Positions 1 through 11,700 of a stretch of 64,000 bases of DNA are shown piece by piece; within the stretch, counting starts at the first letter, position 1; each line of letters opens with the position of its first letter. Location: contig OZ025265.1 of assembly GCA_964019135.1 (NCBI GenBank), positions 25,333,143 to 25,397,142 of the forward strand, in the 5' to 3' direction. This stretch comes from Arenicola marina (taxonomy: Eukaryota; Annelida; Polychaeta; Arenicolidae). Under the pieces are notes generated by a model that did no database searches, was not told where the DNA came from, and saw nothing but the letters and a program-made list of their open reading frames with translations. Both the position numbers and the translations under genes were made by a program.

Positions 1-146
1 GTGTGGTGTATGGTTGTCGGAATTCTTATTTAAGTAAGTGTAAATTGTAAAAAAAAAAAGTTCGTTTGCAAAATTGCGGGGACAGAGATCCTGCGTGTGT
101 AAATTTAATATTATCTTTGAATTCACGAAAAGCAAAAACTTAAATC

Positions 147-211
147 GGCCTCCTCGGGGATCGAACCCCAACCCGCGGCGTGCGAGGCGAGCACTGAACC
201 AAAGCGCCACA
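147..211 (-). repeat. tRNA-derived SINE head
   Basis: Read on the minus strand this stretch has an A-box-like segment (TGGCGCTTTGGTTCAGTGC) followed by a B box (GGTTCGATCCCC), spaced as in a tRNA. The ends do not form a convincing acceptor stem, so it is a tRNA-derived SINE head rather than a tRNA gene. Confidence 0.55.
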
Positions 212-1499
212 GAAACGTTCTCGCACGTTGGCACTTCGGGTTTCGTTTTCCCCTCCGTGTTCTAGCTGGGCAGGGGAATATATGTCCTACTAAACGGTCG
301 TTCTTCTGCACATAGTCTGATTGTTATGCCGTATTGGGGTTTAGCGTTGAGGAGGGCTCAGTAGGTCAGTTTTTTTACCATATATAACAATTTTAATCAA
401 TGGATTGCCAAATAACAGATGGTTAATCAATGGAATTTGCCCTTTCTATATACTAACAATAACCTTTTTTAAATACAATTTTGGTAATACAGTAAGTCTG
501 TATTTGTATTCTGCTCTGCTGGCATATTACCTTCCAAGGAAGGTGGACACATCTAAGTCTATGTGATTGAGGGACAACGTTTTTAACCTGTGAATCCCCA
601 CTCTGTAAATTCTGTAAATGTATAGGTTTACATATAAAACAATTTATGTGGCCTCCTAATGCCTCCACACCTGGATGTTGTGTTATGCAGATCACTTCAG
701 AAGGTTTGCCTGTTTGCACTTGCCGTTCCTGCAGTTCTTTAACTTTTGCCCACACCTGTGGAATCTCTTAGAAACATTTACATTCTGTTTCTGTAGCCAT
801 CTGTATACAATGAGTACAAGTGCACCTGTTTTAGAAAAGTACAAAAGATTCAAATTCAGTCTCCCTGACACTTTTTAAATAATCAGTAATAATTTGAAAG
901 ACCATGAATAAATATGATATATATGACCTCAGGAATGAAGCCCCCCTCCCCCAATATAATATCATAACTCTTTCATATCATTTTTTTATCAATAGAGAAC
1001 AACAGTAATATTGAGCCATGAGTTGGTCTGTTATAAAGCAATTAAGCTATAATAAAATCTTGGCATAAGGGTGTAGTAAGGCCTGCGAGAAGTGTGCTAG
1101 CTCTAATCAACCCCGAACCTTGTCTATATATGAAAACATTACATAACCTATCAGCTGATCAGGGGTGAATCTAGGGGGGAGAGTTTGAAATATGAGCATA
1201 CACTGTAAAAGTCAGGTTTTCCAACAAAATATAGAACAAAGTGACATTTTGTAGATGACCCCCCCACCCTACCCCCGGTAAAAGCTCATTTGAGGTGTGG
1301 ACCCGTCACTGCTCATAAACAAATAGGTTGACACCCTCAGTCATTTTCACCCCTTGCCCACCCCCTCCTTACTGGTCGCAAGTCCTACTAGATCCTACAC
1401 ATGTGTCTCAACCTATTTCTAACCTTATAATTATATAAATCCTAAATGTATGTAGCAGTGAGTCAAACCATTCCTACTAGCCTCGGCTAGAGGGATCAC
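212..1499. other. non-coding, no feature seen
   Basis: AT-rich sequence with short open frames only and a few C-runs (around 945 and 1260). I see no splice-bounded coding segment or recognisable repeat. Confidence 0.5.
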
Positions 1500-1575
1500 C
1501 CCTTTAGCCGAAGAGGTAGAGTGGTTTTCTTGAGATCGGGAGATTGTGAGTTCGACTCCCGCTGGGGACGAAACC
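1500..1575 (+). repeat. tRNA-derived SINE fragment
   Basis: An A-box-like GAAGAGGTAGAGTGGT and a B-box GAGTTCGACTCCC lie about 30 bases apart, followed by a non-tRNA body. Homopolymer C runs and AT-rich DNA follow up to about 1927. Confidence 0.5.
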
Positions 1576-1937
1576 GGCCCCCACCGTTACAGGTACATAG
1601 CCAATGCAAAAGTATTTCCTATATTAATAATAATAATCCTAACTATACATCCTCAGTTCTTGGCAAGGAATTTTGTTCAAGGAAGAATGCTATGTAAAAT
1701 GTTCACACTCCCCCCCCCCCCCTTTGTTCTAAAATAATTGGATCCCCCCACTCGCAATCGCAATTTTGTTCATAGTCCCCCTCCCTGTTGCAAGTTTCGA
1801 TGACACCCCAAACTTGGCACTAGATCAGCCCCTGTGTTATATAACAATATCTTGTTATATATAGTGTATTTCTACATATTACTATACTATATATAAACTA
1901 ATATGCACATTAACACAGGCTGCGGGACTTCCACTCC

Positions 1938-2052
1938 CAGGCACAGTAAATCAGTGGAGGGCGGGGGGGGGGGGGGTAGGGGGCCCCACAACGTATACTA
2001 AACTTGCCCCCTATCCCCCCCCCCCTCCCTCTACTGATTTACTGTGCCTGTG
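1938..2052. mobile_element. mini foldback element, CACAGGC family, copy A
   Basis: Inverted arms of about 25 bp (CAGGCACAGTAAATCAGTG on the left, its complement ending CTGTGCCTGTG on the right) enclose a G-run/C-run core. The element is flanked by a 10-bp direct repeat CTTCCACTCC (1928-1937 and 2053-2062), which looks like a target-site duplication. Related copies lie at 13569 and 16662. Confidence 0.6.
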
Positions 2053-2280
2053 CTTCCACTCCATGAACCTAGCCCCCGTACACCGGCGGCCGTTTCGTCG
2101 CGCGGCTAACTTCCTAATTATCGCCCGCAAAGCGTCCCGCGATTTCCAAACAATGTCCATGTTCTATCACATAATTTGACCTGTACAAGCAATATAAACT
2201 AATCCATGATGTTAACCAATTACAACATTTGCGGCCAGCGACAGTAATATACATATATTATGTGCAAAACACTTGTAGAT

Positions 2281-2541
2281 TTAACCCACCATGCGATGTT
2301 CCCAACACGTTCTGGGCCAGGGCCCCGGGAATCTGCCACAGGCACAGCTGTTGCCGTTTGTTGCTGTTTGGGCCGACATCTTCCTTCCCAGTCGCCGTCT
2401 TGTTTTGGCGAGGGGACTCAAACATGAACGGTAACACCCCTGATACGTCGTTTTCATTAAATCATCGTCTGAGTGAGACTCACTGTCGCTATTCGTTTCG
2501 AATGAATTTGAATCGTCGGAACTGATCCTTGCCGCAGCCAT
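2281..2541 (-). pseudogene. short Ser/Asp-rich ORF, possible fragment of a repeat-borne gene
   Basis: An 86-codon frame begins in a good initiation context with MAAARISSDDSNSFETNSDS, an acidic serine-rich leader, and ends in a Cys-containing segment before a stop. After about residue 30 a second frame reads GVLPFMFESP and a third reads ERVGNIAW. These resemble pieces I associate with transposon-linked invertebrate proteins that have a similar acidic leader. That suggests a decayed copy with two frame changes. There are no close splice signals. The start codon is next to an AACATGGCTGC motif that could instead be promoter sequence. The identification rests on recall of a family style and is weak; a chance ORF is possible. 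Confidence 0.2.
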
Positions 2542-3661
2542 GTTGACATGGCCTCTTAATAGGGCTTCCCCGGACGAGTGCCTCGACCCGCGTCACGCGG
2601 GAATCCCCGGAATTCCCTCACGTTTTGAGGCCGAAGCGGCAAAGTATTGAAAATAGATAAAAATATAAACATTTTAATATATTGAATAGTTACCAAAATG
2701 CTTCACAAATAGCCAAAGTTACCCCCAAATCCGCACCATGGACTTTAACATGGCGGGCGAGCAAGCTTTTTTGCCGAGGCAGGATGTTTAGTAGACGAGT
2801 ATACGTAACAATTTAGCTTTGTAAGTGCATAAGCTGTTGCGCGAACGTTATATGGAGGTGCCGAAATGTTTTTACACTTATTATTATTAGTTTACACCAT
2901 ATTTAATTGTTTATATGTTCCGGATTTCTACTTCTATGTGCGGAATTGCCACAATTGCACTTAGCAGGCGTGCCCTATTGCCAGTATTGGCCATTCGCTT
3001 TGTTTTCAGATGTTTTTGTGCAATCTCTTTCATCGCAAAAGATTAATTGTTGATTTAAGATTGTTATTCCTATAAACTAGCATACAATAAATAGGTTCAA
3101 ATGACTGAGTGTAACGTAATGCTATATGTACAACTCTTAACTTCCTTTCCCTGGCTTACTGTCGTCGTTTGTCCGAAAAAAAACAAGATTTGGATATAAA
3201 AAGCCGTACGCGGTGGCGGTCGTGTCATGTGCCCAGAAAGAAACGCTGGAACTTTTGGTGGGGTAGAGAGGATTTAGAAGGAAAATGTGGCACAAGGTAT
3301 GCTTATGAGTAAATAATCAATCTTCACTTCAATGGTCGTGTTTAGTTTTTTGTGTATTATTTACCCATATCGCTTCGAATTAAACATTATCATTCCCCTT
3401 TCGCAATAAAAAAGATAACATAACTAGCTTGCGGGTTCACCTACTACCTTTATTTAAAAGGAAACAACTTTATAATGAACGTTTGTTGATTAGCTCAAAA
3501 CTCAACGAAAATTAAAAAAACGGAAACAAAAATAAACGTAATGTCAATTGACTTCCAAAACCACGACTGCCATCAGAAATGCAAAAAGCCCTTACTGGAT
3601 TTCATCGCCAAAGAAGTTCGCTATCTGTGGTCTCTGGAATAAAAAAAAACAACAGGGACCA
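2542..3661. other. non-coding, no feature seen
   Basis: Mixed-composition DNA with a few ATGGCGG-type motifs (2747-2757) but no supported gene or repeat. Confidence 0.4.
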
Positions 3662-5053
3662 CTACTGGCATTTCGAGCAAACAAACTTAGCAGACTCTAT
3701 GTCGTGTTCTGCGATGCCAAAACATTTTGCATGACACCATGTTTCGCATGTTTTGCACCCAATCCACCGTCCACTTTTCATGTTGTCCCGCAACTTGGTG
3801 TATCTTTCTCCACAAAGACAGACGGCTGCCATCTGCTTAGGCACGATTCGTTTCCTGCGCTTGAGTGCATCAAGGACTGCATTTAGTTTTTCTCTGCTGT
3901 TTGGTCGCTGGTTGCGGCGGCTGGCTGTTGGTGGCTGAATCTGGCTGGTGGTTTCTGGCTGAGGGTGACTGGTGGTTGGTGGCTGAAGGTGACTGGTGGT
4001 TGCGGGTGGCTGGTGGTTGCAGGTGACTGGTGGTTGGTGGTTGCGGGTGACTGGTGGTTGGTGACTGAGGGTGACTGGTGGTTGGTGGCTGAGGATGACT
4101 GGTGGTTGGTGATTGCGGGTGACTGGTGGTTGGTGACTGAGGGTGACTGGTGGTTGGTGGCTGAGGGTGACTGGTGGTTGGTGGCCGAGTCTGGCTGGCG
4201 GTTTGTGGCTGAGGGTGACTGATGATTGGTGGCTGAGGGTGACTGGTGGTTGCGGGTGGCTGGTGGTTGGCGGCCGAGTCTGGCTGGCGGTTTGTGGCTG
4301 GGGTTGACTGGTGGCTGGTGGTTGCGGGTGGCTGGTGCTTAGAGCTTCTGTCTCTTCCGCCAGTACCGGGTTCACTTGCGGGGTTTCACCTGTGTAAGTG
4401 TTGTCAAAGATTGATCCCCGGGGCTGGCCTGATGTGGTGGCGAGGATTTCAACCTCTCCGAATTGACAGTACATGATGCCATGGTGCCACTGATTGACGG
4501 TACACAGTCCCCAGGGTTAGACAGAGAGAAATCACTTTCAATCAACTGTGGGTCAAGTGTGACAAATTGCTGCTTAGCAACTATGGAACGGACATTGACA
4601 ACTGGAATAAAATTCAAATCGGCGCGTGAGCTTTTTGTGGGAATGGGTTGTAATACCTCTGCTGGCTGCTCTAAAACAGATGAATCTTCATCTCCTGAGT
4701 CTTGTGTTGTGGTTGCTGTTGCCGAATGGGGTATACCCCTAACCACTACGGGGGTTACCCTGAACGACTGTTTTCCTTCGTGATCGAGTTTTGTCATATT
4801 CTTCTTTACTTCAAAGTTCACACTCTGGTTCGAAGCTATGAGCTGAAACCAGTCATCTCGGTTTGTGTGTGTGTAACTCTTTCCATTTGCATCTCTGTAA
4901 AAAAACAGAGCTTCTCCACCACATGCGACTGTCAGAGAATGTGCCGCCTTGCAAATTGATGTCAGTCTTGTTTTCCTAGCTTTGGCGCGCTCTACACTGG
5001 TGTCCTTGTACTCGACTTTCCTCTTACCGGTCGCATGTGTCCAATTAGGGTTG
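3662..5053 (-). CDS. PHD-finger protein with MADS-like N-terminal segment, main exon
   Basis: The exon starts at a consensus acceptor (TTATTACAG, ending at 5054) and runs to TAG at 3662-3664. Three parts are seen. First, a basic segment leads into ICKAAHSLTVACGGEALFFY and then GKSYTH, which resembles the second half of a MADS box (K-A-x-x-L-[ST]-V, then a beta-strand and G-K-x-Y). Second, a long Pro/Gln/His/Ser linker is encoded by a minisatellite (about 3905-4340). Third, a C-terminal PHD finger has a CLC pair, GCKTC, WCHAKC and VCSKC. PHD fingers usually read histone tails, so a chromatin role is inferred. The upstream frame stays open to 4372 and the downstream frame opens at 4474, so the two halves are joined only by a frameshift within 4372-4474 or by an unseen splice. 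The gene may be broken. The neighbour upstream on the same strand is transposase-like, so this could be cargo of a mobile element. Confidence 0.55.
3905..4340 (-). repeat. coding minisatellite
   Basis: Imperfect units of about 24-30 bp, read on the plus strand as variants of GGTGACTGGTGGTTGGTGGC, encode QPPVTLSH-like peptide repeats on the minus strand. The array sits between the two conserved parts of the PHD-finger gene and ends close to its frameshift. Confidence 0.8.
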
Positions 5054-5538
5054 CTGTAATAAGAAGAGGGGCATTATTGTTAACTATAGTTCTTTGGCTA
5101 AAAAGCTCAACTGCATTGAATTAATGTCAAACTCATTGTTCATGGTAGCTATAGATCTACTGGTCTGGGCGGTATTCATAAACCACACCTTCTACATGGA
5201 AATGTATTGGGGGGGGCGGGGGTAATTTCCCATCAAAAACCTACATTTGGTCTAATGTTAAAGTTATACATGTTCAATGTCGATGTCAATTGACTTCCAG
5301 AGACTGACAAATTTAACAAAATAACTGATATTTAAAAAGATCTTGTGTAGATATTGGTGACATATAGGTTTAGAAACTGTGACACACAATGTTATACTAA
5401 TTAACCTTAGCATGCTTAGGAAATATGGCTTACCTATTGAAATCAGCTATTTTGATATAATATTTTTTTATTCAAGCAAGTGTAGCGTAGACTTTTGTAA
5501 TGTTAATATCTCTTTATATTTATTTAGTGCAAACTTAC
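5054..5538 (-). other. intron of the PHD-finger gene
   Basis: Bounded on the minus strand by AAAAG|GTAAGTTT (5538) and TTATTACAG|CAACCC (5054). The reading frame continues across it as A-A-K-S-N-P-N-W, the split codon being AG|C. Confidence 0.65.
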
Positions 5539-5563
5539 CTTTTGGCGGCTCTTAATTGATCAT
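5539..5563 (-). CDS. upstream exon of the PHD-finger gene (3' end certain, 5' end not)
   Basis: The donor AAAAG|GTAAGT at 5539/5538 is near-consensus. In phase with the next exon the sequence reads D-D-Q-L-R-A-A-K-S. An in-frame TGA lies shortly upstream, so the exon must start between that stop and here. A CAG just before ATGATCAATT is a possible acceptor, which would make this an internal microexon. No initiation codon is visible in this frame, so the true 5' end of the gene lies further upstream and was not found. Confidence 0.4.
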
Positions 5564-6358
5564 CTGCATTGCAAAAATCATTTCATTGGCTTTGCTTCAG
5601 TAACAGTGGAACAGGAATATATATTGACAAGCAACTTTAACATAACAGGAACATGCAACAGAAAAATTTAACAGACTTGAGTAAATGTAATCACTAGATT
5701 ATACAAATCTTGCCTCTGGGGACCTCGTTTGCTCATTGCTGTAGCCTTATAATCTAAAACAGGCGACAGGCAACAAAAGAAGTTATTTTAATATGAATAG
5801 TTGAGCCATTAAGATTTTTTTTTAAATGATGACTTTCTTGTAGATTTTTTTTATTAAATATCAAGCAACCTACTACTACAGTAGTCAGTAACCCATCAGC
5901 CCATATGCAGTTATTTACTGACAATAAAAATCTATTCAATCCAATTCAATTATTTTGGGTAATTGGATAAATTAACAATTAATTGCACTGAAGACCTGTT
6001 CCGATATATTACATTATAAGCTTACTCTTTATAGATTTTGAGCCAATGCTAACCTCTGGTTGACAAAAAATTGCACCACTTCACTGCTTCACTGTTCACA
6101 GATTGGTACACGCTCAGACTGCCTCCGCTTGCGTCTGTGCGTAGCGCTACCTAGCGAATGGAAGCTTGAGATTGGTAAATGTTGGGCGCGCCCTCTAGTG
6201 GTATCCAATGTTACTCCAATTGAAGTAACTTTGTCAAAAATACTAGGATTGAAGTATAAATTATGGAAGTAGCCTCTGACAGCTGCCTGCTTCTCTCCTC
6301 AGACTCCATTCCGTCAAGCCAGTCCTTAGTCTTGTTATGGCTGTACATGAGGAAAGCT
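5564..6358. other. non-coding, no feature seen
   Basis: AT-rich DNA separating two minus-strand coding blocks. No convincing exon seen. Confidence 0.4.
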
Positions 6359-9010
6359 TCATTTGTCAGCAGGTACGGATATCGTCTGCCTACAGACCTC
6401 TTCAGTGGCCATAAAGTATTTGCCTCCCGGTAGCTGATCAGCCACCAGCCTCTCCAAAAGTCCTTTCATTGCCATGCTCAGTATGTGGCATATCTGTGTG
6501 GCTATTGCATCATTTACAGCGTCGTCCAGTAAACATTCCAGCATGGCATCCCTTGCAATGAATCTTTCGTCAAATGGGCTGTTACCTTCCAGAAGTGAAC
6601 AGTCTCCTGATTGATTTGTCAGGAAGTTGCAGATTTCGATGTTGTGTTGATTCATTTCAAAGATGTGGCTGCTAGTTTCTGCCACACGCCAAAGGGGTGC
6701 TGTGATGAGTTTGGAAATTAAACCAAGAACTCTGCAACTCGCCAAATAAATTTCCTTGGATATTCCTGCTTCTATAGCAATTAAAAGGCGATTGGATGTT
6801 CCATGAGTGTCTCTTAGAAAAGTGACAATGCGTTCCTTGTGATAGAAAACAGCTTCAGCTTGATGAAAGATTATATTAAATCTGTTTCCATGAAATGGCA
6901 CAAACAAAACCTTTTCCTTCTCTGCTTGAACAAATGTCTTCCAATGCTGAAAGCAGCCGCTCTTCTCGTCGCCACCTCGAGAAAACGCCTTTGCGCACTG
7001 TCGTATCAAGGCCACTGTCCCGGACTCGTGTTCCACTGCAGGAGAGTCCATATGCCGTTCGAACTTGTGCAGAGACTTTGAACAGACATCTGCAATACCT
7101 ACTAGTAAATGCAAAGCACAGAAGAAGTTGTTCAGGTGGGCAACATTTTGTCTCTGTTGTGCATCCATATCTTTCCACCCAGTCACTACACTTGGAAGAA
7201 TATCTTGTCTATACTTCTCCAGCAAGCAGTTGAAGCATTTTTCTGTGCTTGCCGGATCGGACATAGTGTTTTTTATGTTACATAAAATATGCAATCCGGC
7301 GGAACTCTCATGACGCTGCTCGTCTCCATGACAAGATGAAGAGATGTCAGACAAAATTTCCTTCAAAATGTCTAGAGTAGACCGGGCAGATTTGTCCGCC
7401 ATACTTCTCAGCCCCAGCAAGTAACTGTTGTTTTCCTTGTCACTTACTAGATAAGCACAACATTTTTCCCCAAATCGCGTCGTTTCATCCGTTAATAATG
7501 TCGTCTCATGCTTGTCGGGTAACGCAGCGCGAAGTTGGGTTTGAACCAGAGGAACTTTGGCAGTAGTCATGTCATCGACAGTCTGGCGCGCCGGGAGCCG
7601 ATCGGGAGACTTCCCACACAATGTCATCACCTCCTTTATGACTAGTGCGACATTCCGTGAAGCGACGCCGAGATTGGTGAGGTTCATGCAACACTGCATG
7701 GTGCTTGTTTTGAACTTTCCAGTCGTAGTGTCAAAGAGGTCGAGATCTGGAGCATCATTGACAAGGTCTTGAAGATAGCTGCAACTGGCGTTTAACTCTT
7801 CATTTTGTGTCTTAAGTTCATTAAACTCCGTGAGCAAAGTATCACGGCTGTTACGTAGGTGATTACTTTCATCCTTCAACTGAGTAAGATGGGCTTCCAG
7901 TGAGAACATCTTATTTGTAATTTGTCTGCACTCCTTCTTCCATCTGAGCATTCCTGTCTGAAACCTTTTCTGTTGTTTCTCTTTGCTATCCAAATCTCTT
8001 TCATTTTTCTTCACTTCTTTCTTCTGATGGATTTTTGTCTTCAGTAATTCTACTTCCCGTTTTTTCCTCAGTTCCAATTGGTGTACCAGTCTTTGCAGTT
8101 TTCCCATCAAACGTTTCAATTTTCTAGCCTGTAGTTTCTTTTGGTACCTGGCTGCTTTCAGTTCCTCTGATTGTCTGTCACTAAACATGGTAGAAGAATC
8201 TGTGACTGGAGAAGGTCCGTAATCCATGGATGAAACCGGGGCTGTGGTTGGCAAGTTAAAAAGCTCTGCCAGAAAGCATTCTCTTCTTGCTCCTCTTAAC
8301 TGTGAGGCCCTATGTTTCACTCGGCGTATCTTAGCCAATACAGCGCTAAAGTTGATGTCATGATCACATATGGCATTTTGTTCATTGATCCACAATTGCA
8401 AATTTTTCAGAGGGATATGATTTTCCTGGCAATGCAAGTGTAAAATTACAAGGAACTCATTTGTCCACACCACTTTCGGGAAATGCTCTTCACCATTCAA
8501 CATAGATGAAGTTATGCCAAAGTCCTGTAATTTCTTCATCATCAATTTCTGAAGGAAGGAAATGTTCATGAAGTATGCCTAGATACCACTTATTTCTGGT
8601 AGCAATGATGGTATTGATGAAGATATGTACAGGTCCACAAAGTGAAAATATTTCGCACTAAATGGGATCAGTGACTTAGCAAGTTCCATTCCTTTGTATA
8701 CTTTGGCTAAGAATTGCTCAACCTGAAGAGTCTCAATCGCAGCTGTCTGCATTATCATCATTAAGGAAGACACGCACGCGTAACCCTCCAGAGAAATGTC
8801 ACCTAACACAGTGATTAAGGCCTTGATCAGCTTCCTTATTTCTGCACGGTTACTCCCCATTAGACGTCTGGACAAAGTTATTGCCAGTGTATTCCTGGCT
8901 AAGGTATGCCTGGAGGCTTCATTTCTGGCATAAATATTGGGTTGAAGAATGACTTTTGTTGCTTTGGCACACATAGACCGTATTTCCGGAGGCATGGGTA
9001 TTGTTGACAT
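6359..9010 (-). pseudogene. transposase-like coiled-coil protein, interrupted by one TAG
   Basis: A frame of about 883 codons runs from ATG at 9010 to TGA at 6359 and is interrupted once, by TAG at 8579-8581. On both sides the frame is the same, and only three codons separate the stop from the next ATG (8569). The first 143 residues are helical with no recognised motif. After the stop come about 120 residues, then a Lys/Glu/Gln-rich coiled coil of about 150 residues. A large C-terminal region follows with TDETTRFG, LGLRSMADKSA, NIKNTMSD and LNNFFCALHLLVGIAD. The acidic-residue-after-strand TDE, the Asn/Asp and His motifs, and my recollection that similar proteins are multi-copy in cnidarian and molluscan genomes suggest a DDE/RNase-H-like transposase, but I cannot name the superfamily. 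The single stop suggests a young pseudogene or a base-call error. It could also be a domesticated gene. Confidence 0.5.
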
Positions 9011-10221
9011 ACAAATAAATTCTCAAATAAATGGGGAAGAGTATACTAACAGACCTTTAAATAGGTGATGAAAGCCGCAAATCTAGAATAAAGAGCAATC
9101 TGAAACCAAAACATGTACATGCATATTGAAATCACTACTATTGGATAGAATGAATGAGGGATTTCAGCCTATTGCTGAAATAATTAGAGTAATAGAAAAG
9201 TCAATACCAAGGCAAATAGTGCTTTTGGCAGCAGTCTAGACATAGTGATACGTGGGCCGTGATACGTAGATATAACCCAAACTGAAAGGACAAGGTCTGT
9301 TAAAAAGCCTCTATAAGCGTAATTCATTTATATAAAAGCTTCTTTTAGGTTGATGTAAGGTTACATGCCAGAAATATAACATAAAGCAGCTACAGATGTA
9401 TTTATATATATTGCATATTTGAAAGATTTGTAGATTGCATTACGTCTGGTCCAAATAGCAGTACCGAAATTTGCAACATTAAAGCCAGCCTCTGAAATTA
9501 TGTAAATAAAGATATGTGCCTATCTGTAACTGTCATGTTGATACATTAACTGTAAAGTCTGTATGCATACAGACAAAACATTCTTCGAACAGAGGTAGAG
9601 TGCCAATTTATATGTTCAACATTCAGTGCACTGCACGACAAGAATTAAGAACCTCAGCTTGGCGCCAAAATGAACTTTTGTCCGGTATTTTTTGGATATT
9701 CTCGGCATATTCCGTATTGCTGCGGCATGCAATGACCGGATTTGTCCGAGGCAGTCTCCGATAACGGACGGACATTGACGAACTGCGGATTGTGGTCGAT
9801 AATTGAGGGACTGTAACTTTGCGCTTCGCCACTCAAATTGCGGATTTAAACCATAAATACGAGGGAATACGTCGGCAATTTGGTGTGAATGTTATAGTCT
9901 ACGTGTTTAGGTGGTCGAATACGAGACTGTCATCAGCGTTTTCAAGCGCTTTGTTGGAAACAACGGAGACAAAAGTTTTTACTCACGTGTGCTTCGAAGA
10001 CCATTCTCAGTAGATTTAGACAATGGAACAAAAGATATGCTCCTTTTTTTCGGCTTTTCAGTGATATTTTTATTACTCCGATACGTTACGTAACAAGTGC
10101 GCGACAGCCCGTAATTTAATAACCGATCTCCGGGTACGCCTTTCGGGGCGAAATCTTTTAATTGCTTCCGCGCGCCCCCCAGCGGCGTTCAGCATTCCTA
10201 CAAGTGACATGAGTTCAGACG
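9011..10221. other. non-coding, no feature seen
   Basis: No supported exon or repeat. If the 6.36-9.01 kb frame is part of a transposon its 5' end should lie here, but I could not find a terminal inverted repeat. Confidence 0.4.
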
Positions 10222-10326
10222 TTACAATGTCGCCCCTCCAACTGTCTGACGACAGTAACGTCTTGTTTTCAGGCTTACAATGTCGCCCCTCCAACTGTCT
10301 GACGACAGTAACGTCTTGTTTTCCGG
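10222..10326. repeat. 53-bp tandem duplication
   Basis: TTACAATGTCGCCCCTCC starts at 10222 and again at 10275. The two 53-bp units differ at about one base, and each contains a short palindrome ACTGTC-TGAC-GACAGT. Confidence 0.85.
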
Positions 10327-11700
10327 CTAGGAGAGTACTAGCCCCATCAGATGGCTTATTATGGATTTTATATTATAAGGACGGCCTATCAGTCTGCCGT
10401 AACCTTTAACGCCATCAAACGGGGCTAGGAGAGTACGTGCTATTACACTGCATATTAGGCATCTTTGTATTTATTTGCGGCCGGTTTCGCTAAAGCCGAA
10501 AAGCCGCCCGTGATCAAGTTGTGGGTGGGTCAGAAGAATATATTCCCCAAAATCAAAAACGACTAATGCAAGAAAATAACAAGTGGAACAATTTATTATT
10601 TGGCAAAAAACGCTCGTCAATAAGGCTGTACAGTCACTTCGGGATCTTATCGAGACCCCACGAGACGGAGATACCCATGCTCTGCGTCAATGCCTAGCAT
10701 CAACGGCGTGTACGTGTTGCCTACCTTCCGGTTGTTTGTCTTCCCTCGCCTCACACACAAGATCGGCTAAAGCTGTCATTGGAAGCACAACTAACCACTG
10801 AAGTTCTGTGCATATCCGAATTATAACCATCCGAGTAGATTTATGTAATGTATGAGCGGTTAGGCAGTTGATAAACCAGAATGCGGTTGTCTCATGAGTG
10901 ACTGTCAGCATCGGGCGATCTGATGTGCTGCGCCGGGTTTTCCATGTCGTATGACGTAATAATCATCATGACGCGCGTGTCTGCGCGCGGTATCTATGGT
11001 TACGTAACAACGCTCCTTATATGGACTGGGCAGGTAAGGACAATGGTGCTTCGTTTGTCGTAGAACTGTAAACATCGATGATTTGGCTCAAAATACAACG
11101 CTTCCGACGGTCTCATCGAACGGACCACATGCATTATGGAGAGATAAATGTCTTGTCTTTAACTATATTATGATTTTGTAGTTAACAATGCCTGGACCAA
11201 AGCAAACAAAAAATTGTTTCACACCCACTATATTCTTTAGGTACAAACCGCGCAGCTGGCCGGTTCCCAACAATAAAACGTTGACTAAAATGAGTGCGCG
11301 TCACGTAGTTGCAGCAAGGCACCAGCGTGATGCGCACTCTTTCTAAGAGCACGTGTTTTTTTGTTGGTCCCCAAAAGACCTAAACCGGAAACAGAACCCG
11401 CGAGAACTGTACAGCCCTATGTACAGGGTTTAGTCGGCGCCGGTGGCGCCGCCAAGTGGTGACTCTAAGAGTCTTACTACGACAACAACCAAAATGGCGG
11501 CCTGGCACGGGGCTCAGCACTCGGAGACAAATCCTTCTGTTACTAGACAATACCTTCACATTTCTACGTAAATATTATACGAATATAACAGAAGCATTGA
11601 TAAGTATACTTTTAAGCAAAACTGAACTTCCTGCACCTTGTCTAACTGGTAATTTGCGCCCGGTTCCGCTACTTTTCACCCGGTTTCGCTCGGTTCCGCT
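10327..11700. other. non-coding, no feature seen
   Basis: CpG-containing DNA with scattered CACGTG/ATGGCGG-like motifs (for example 11350 and 11493) but no coding region that I can support. Confidence 0.35.
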
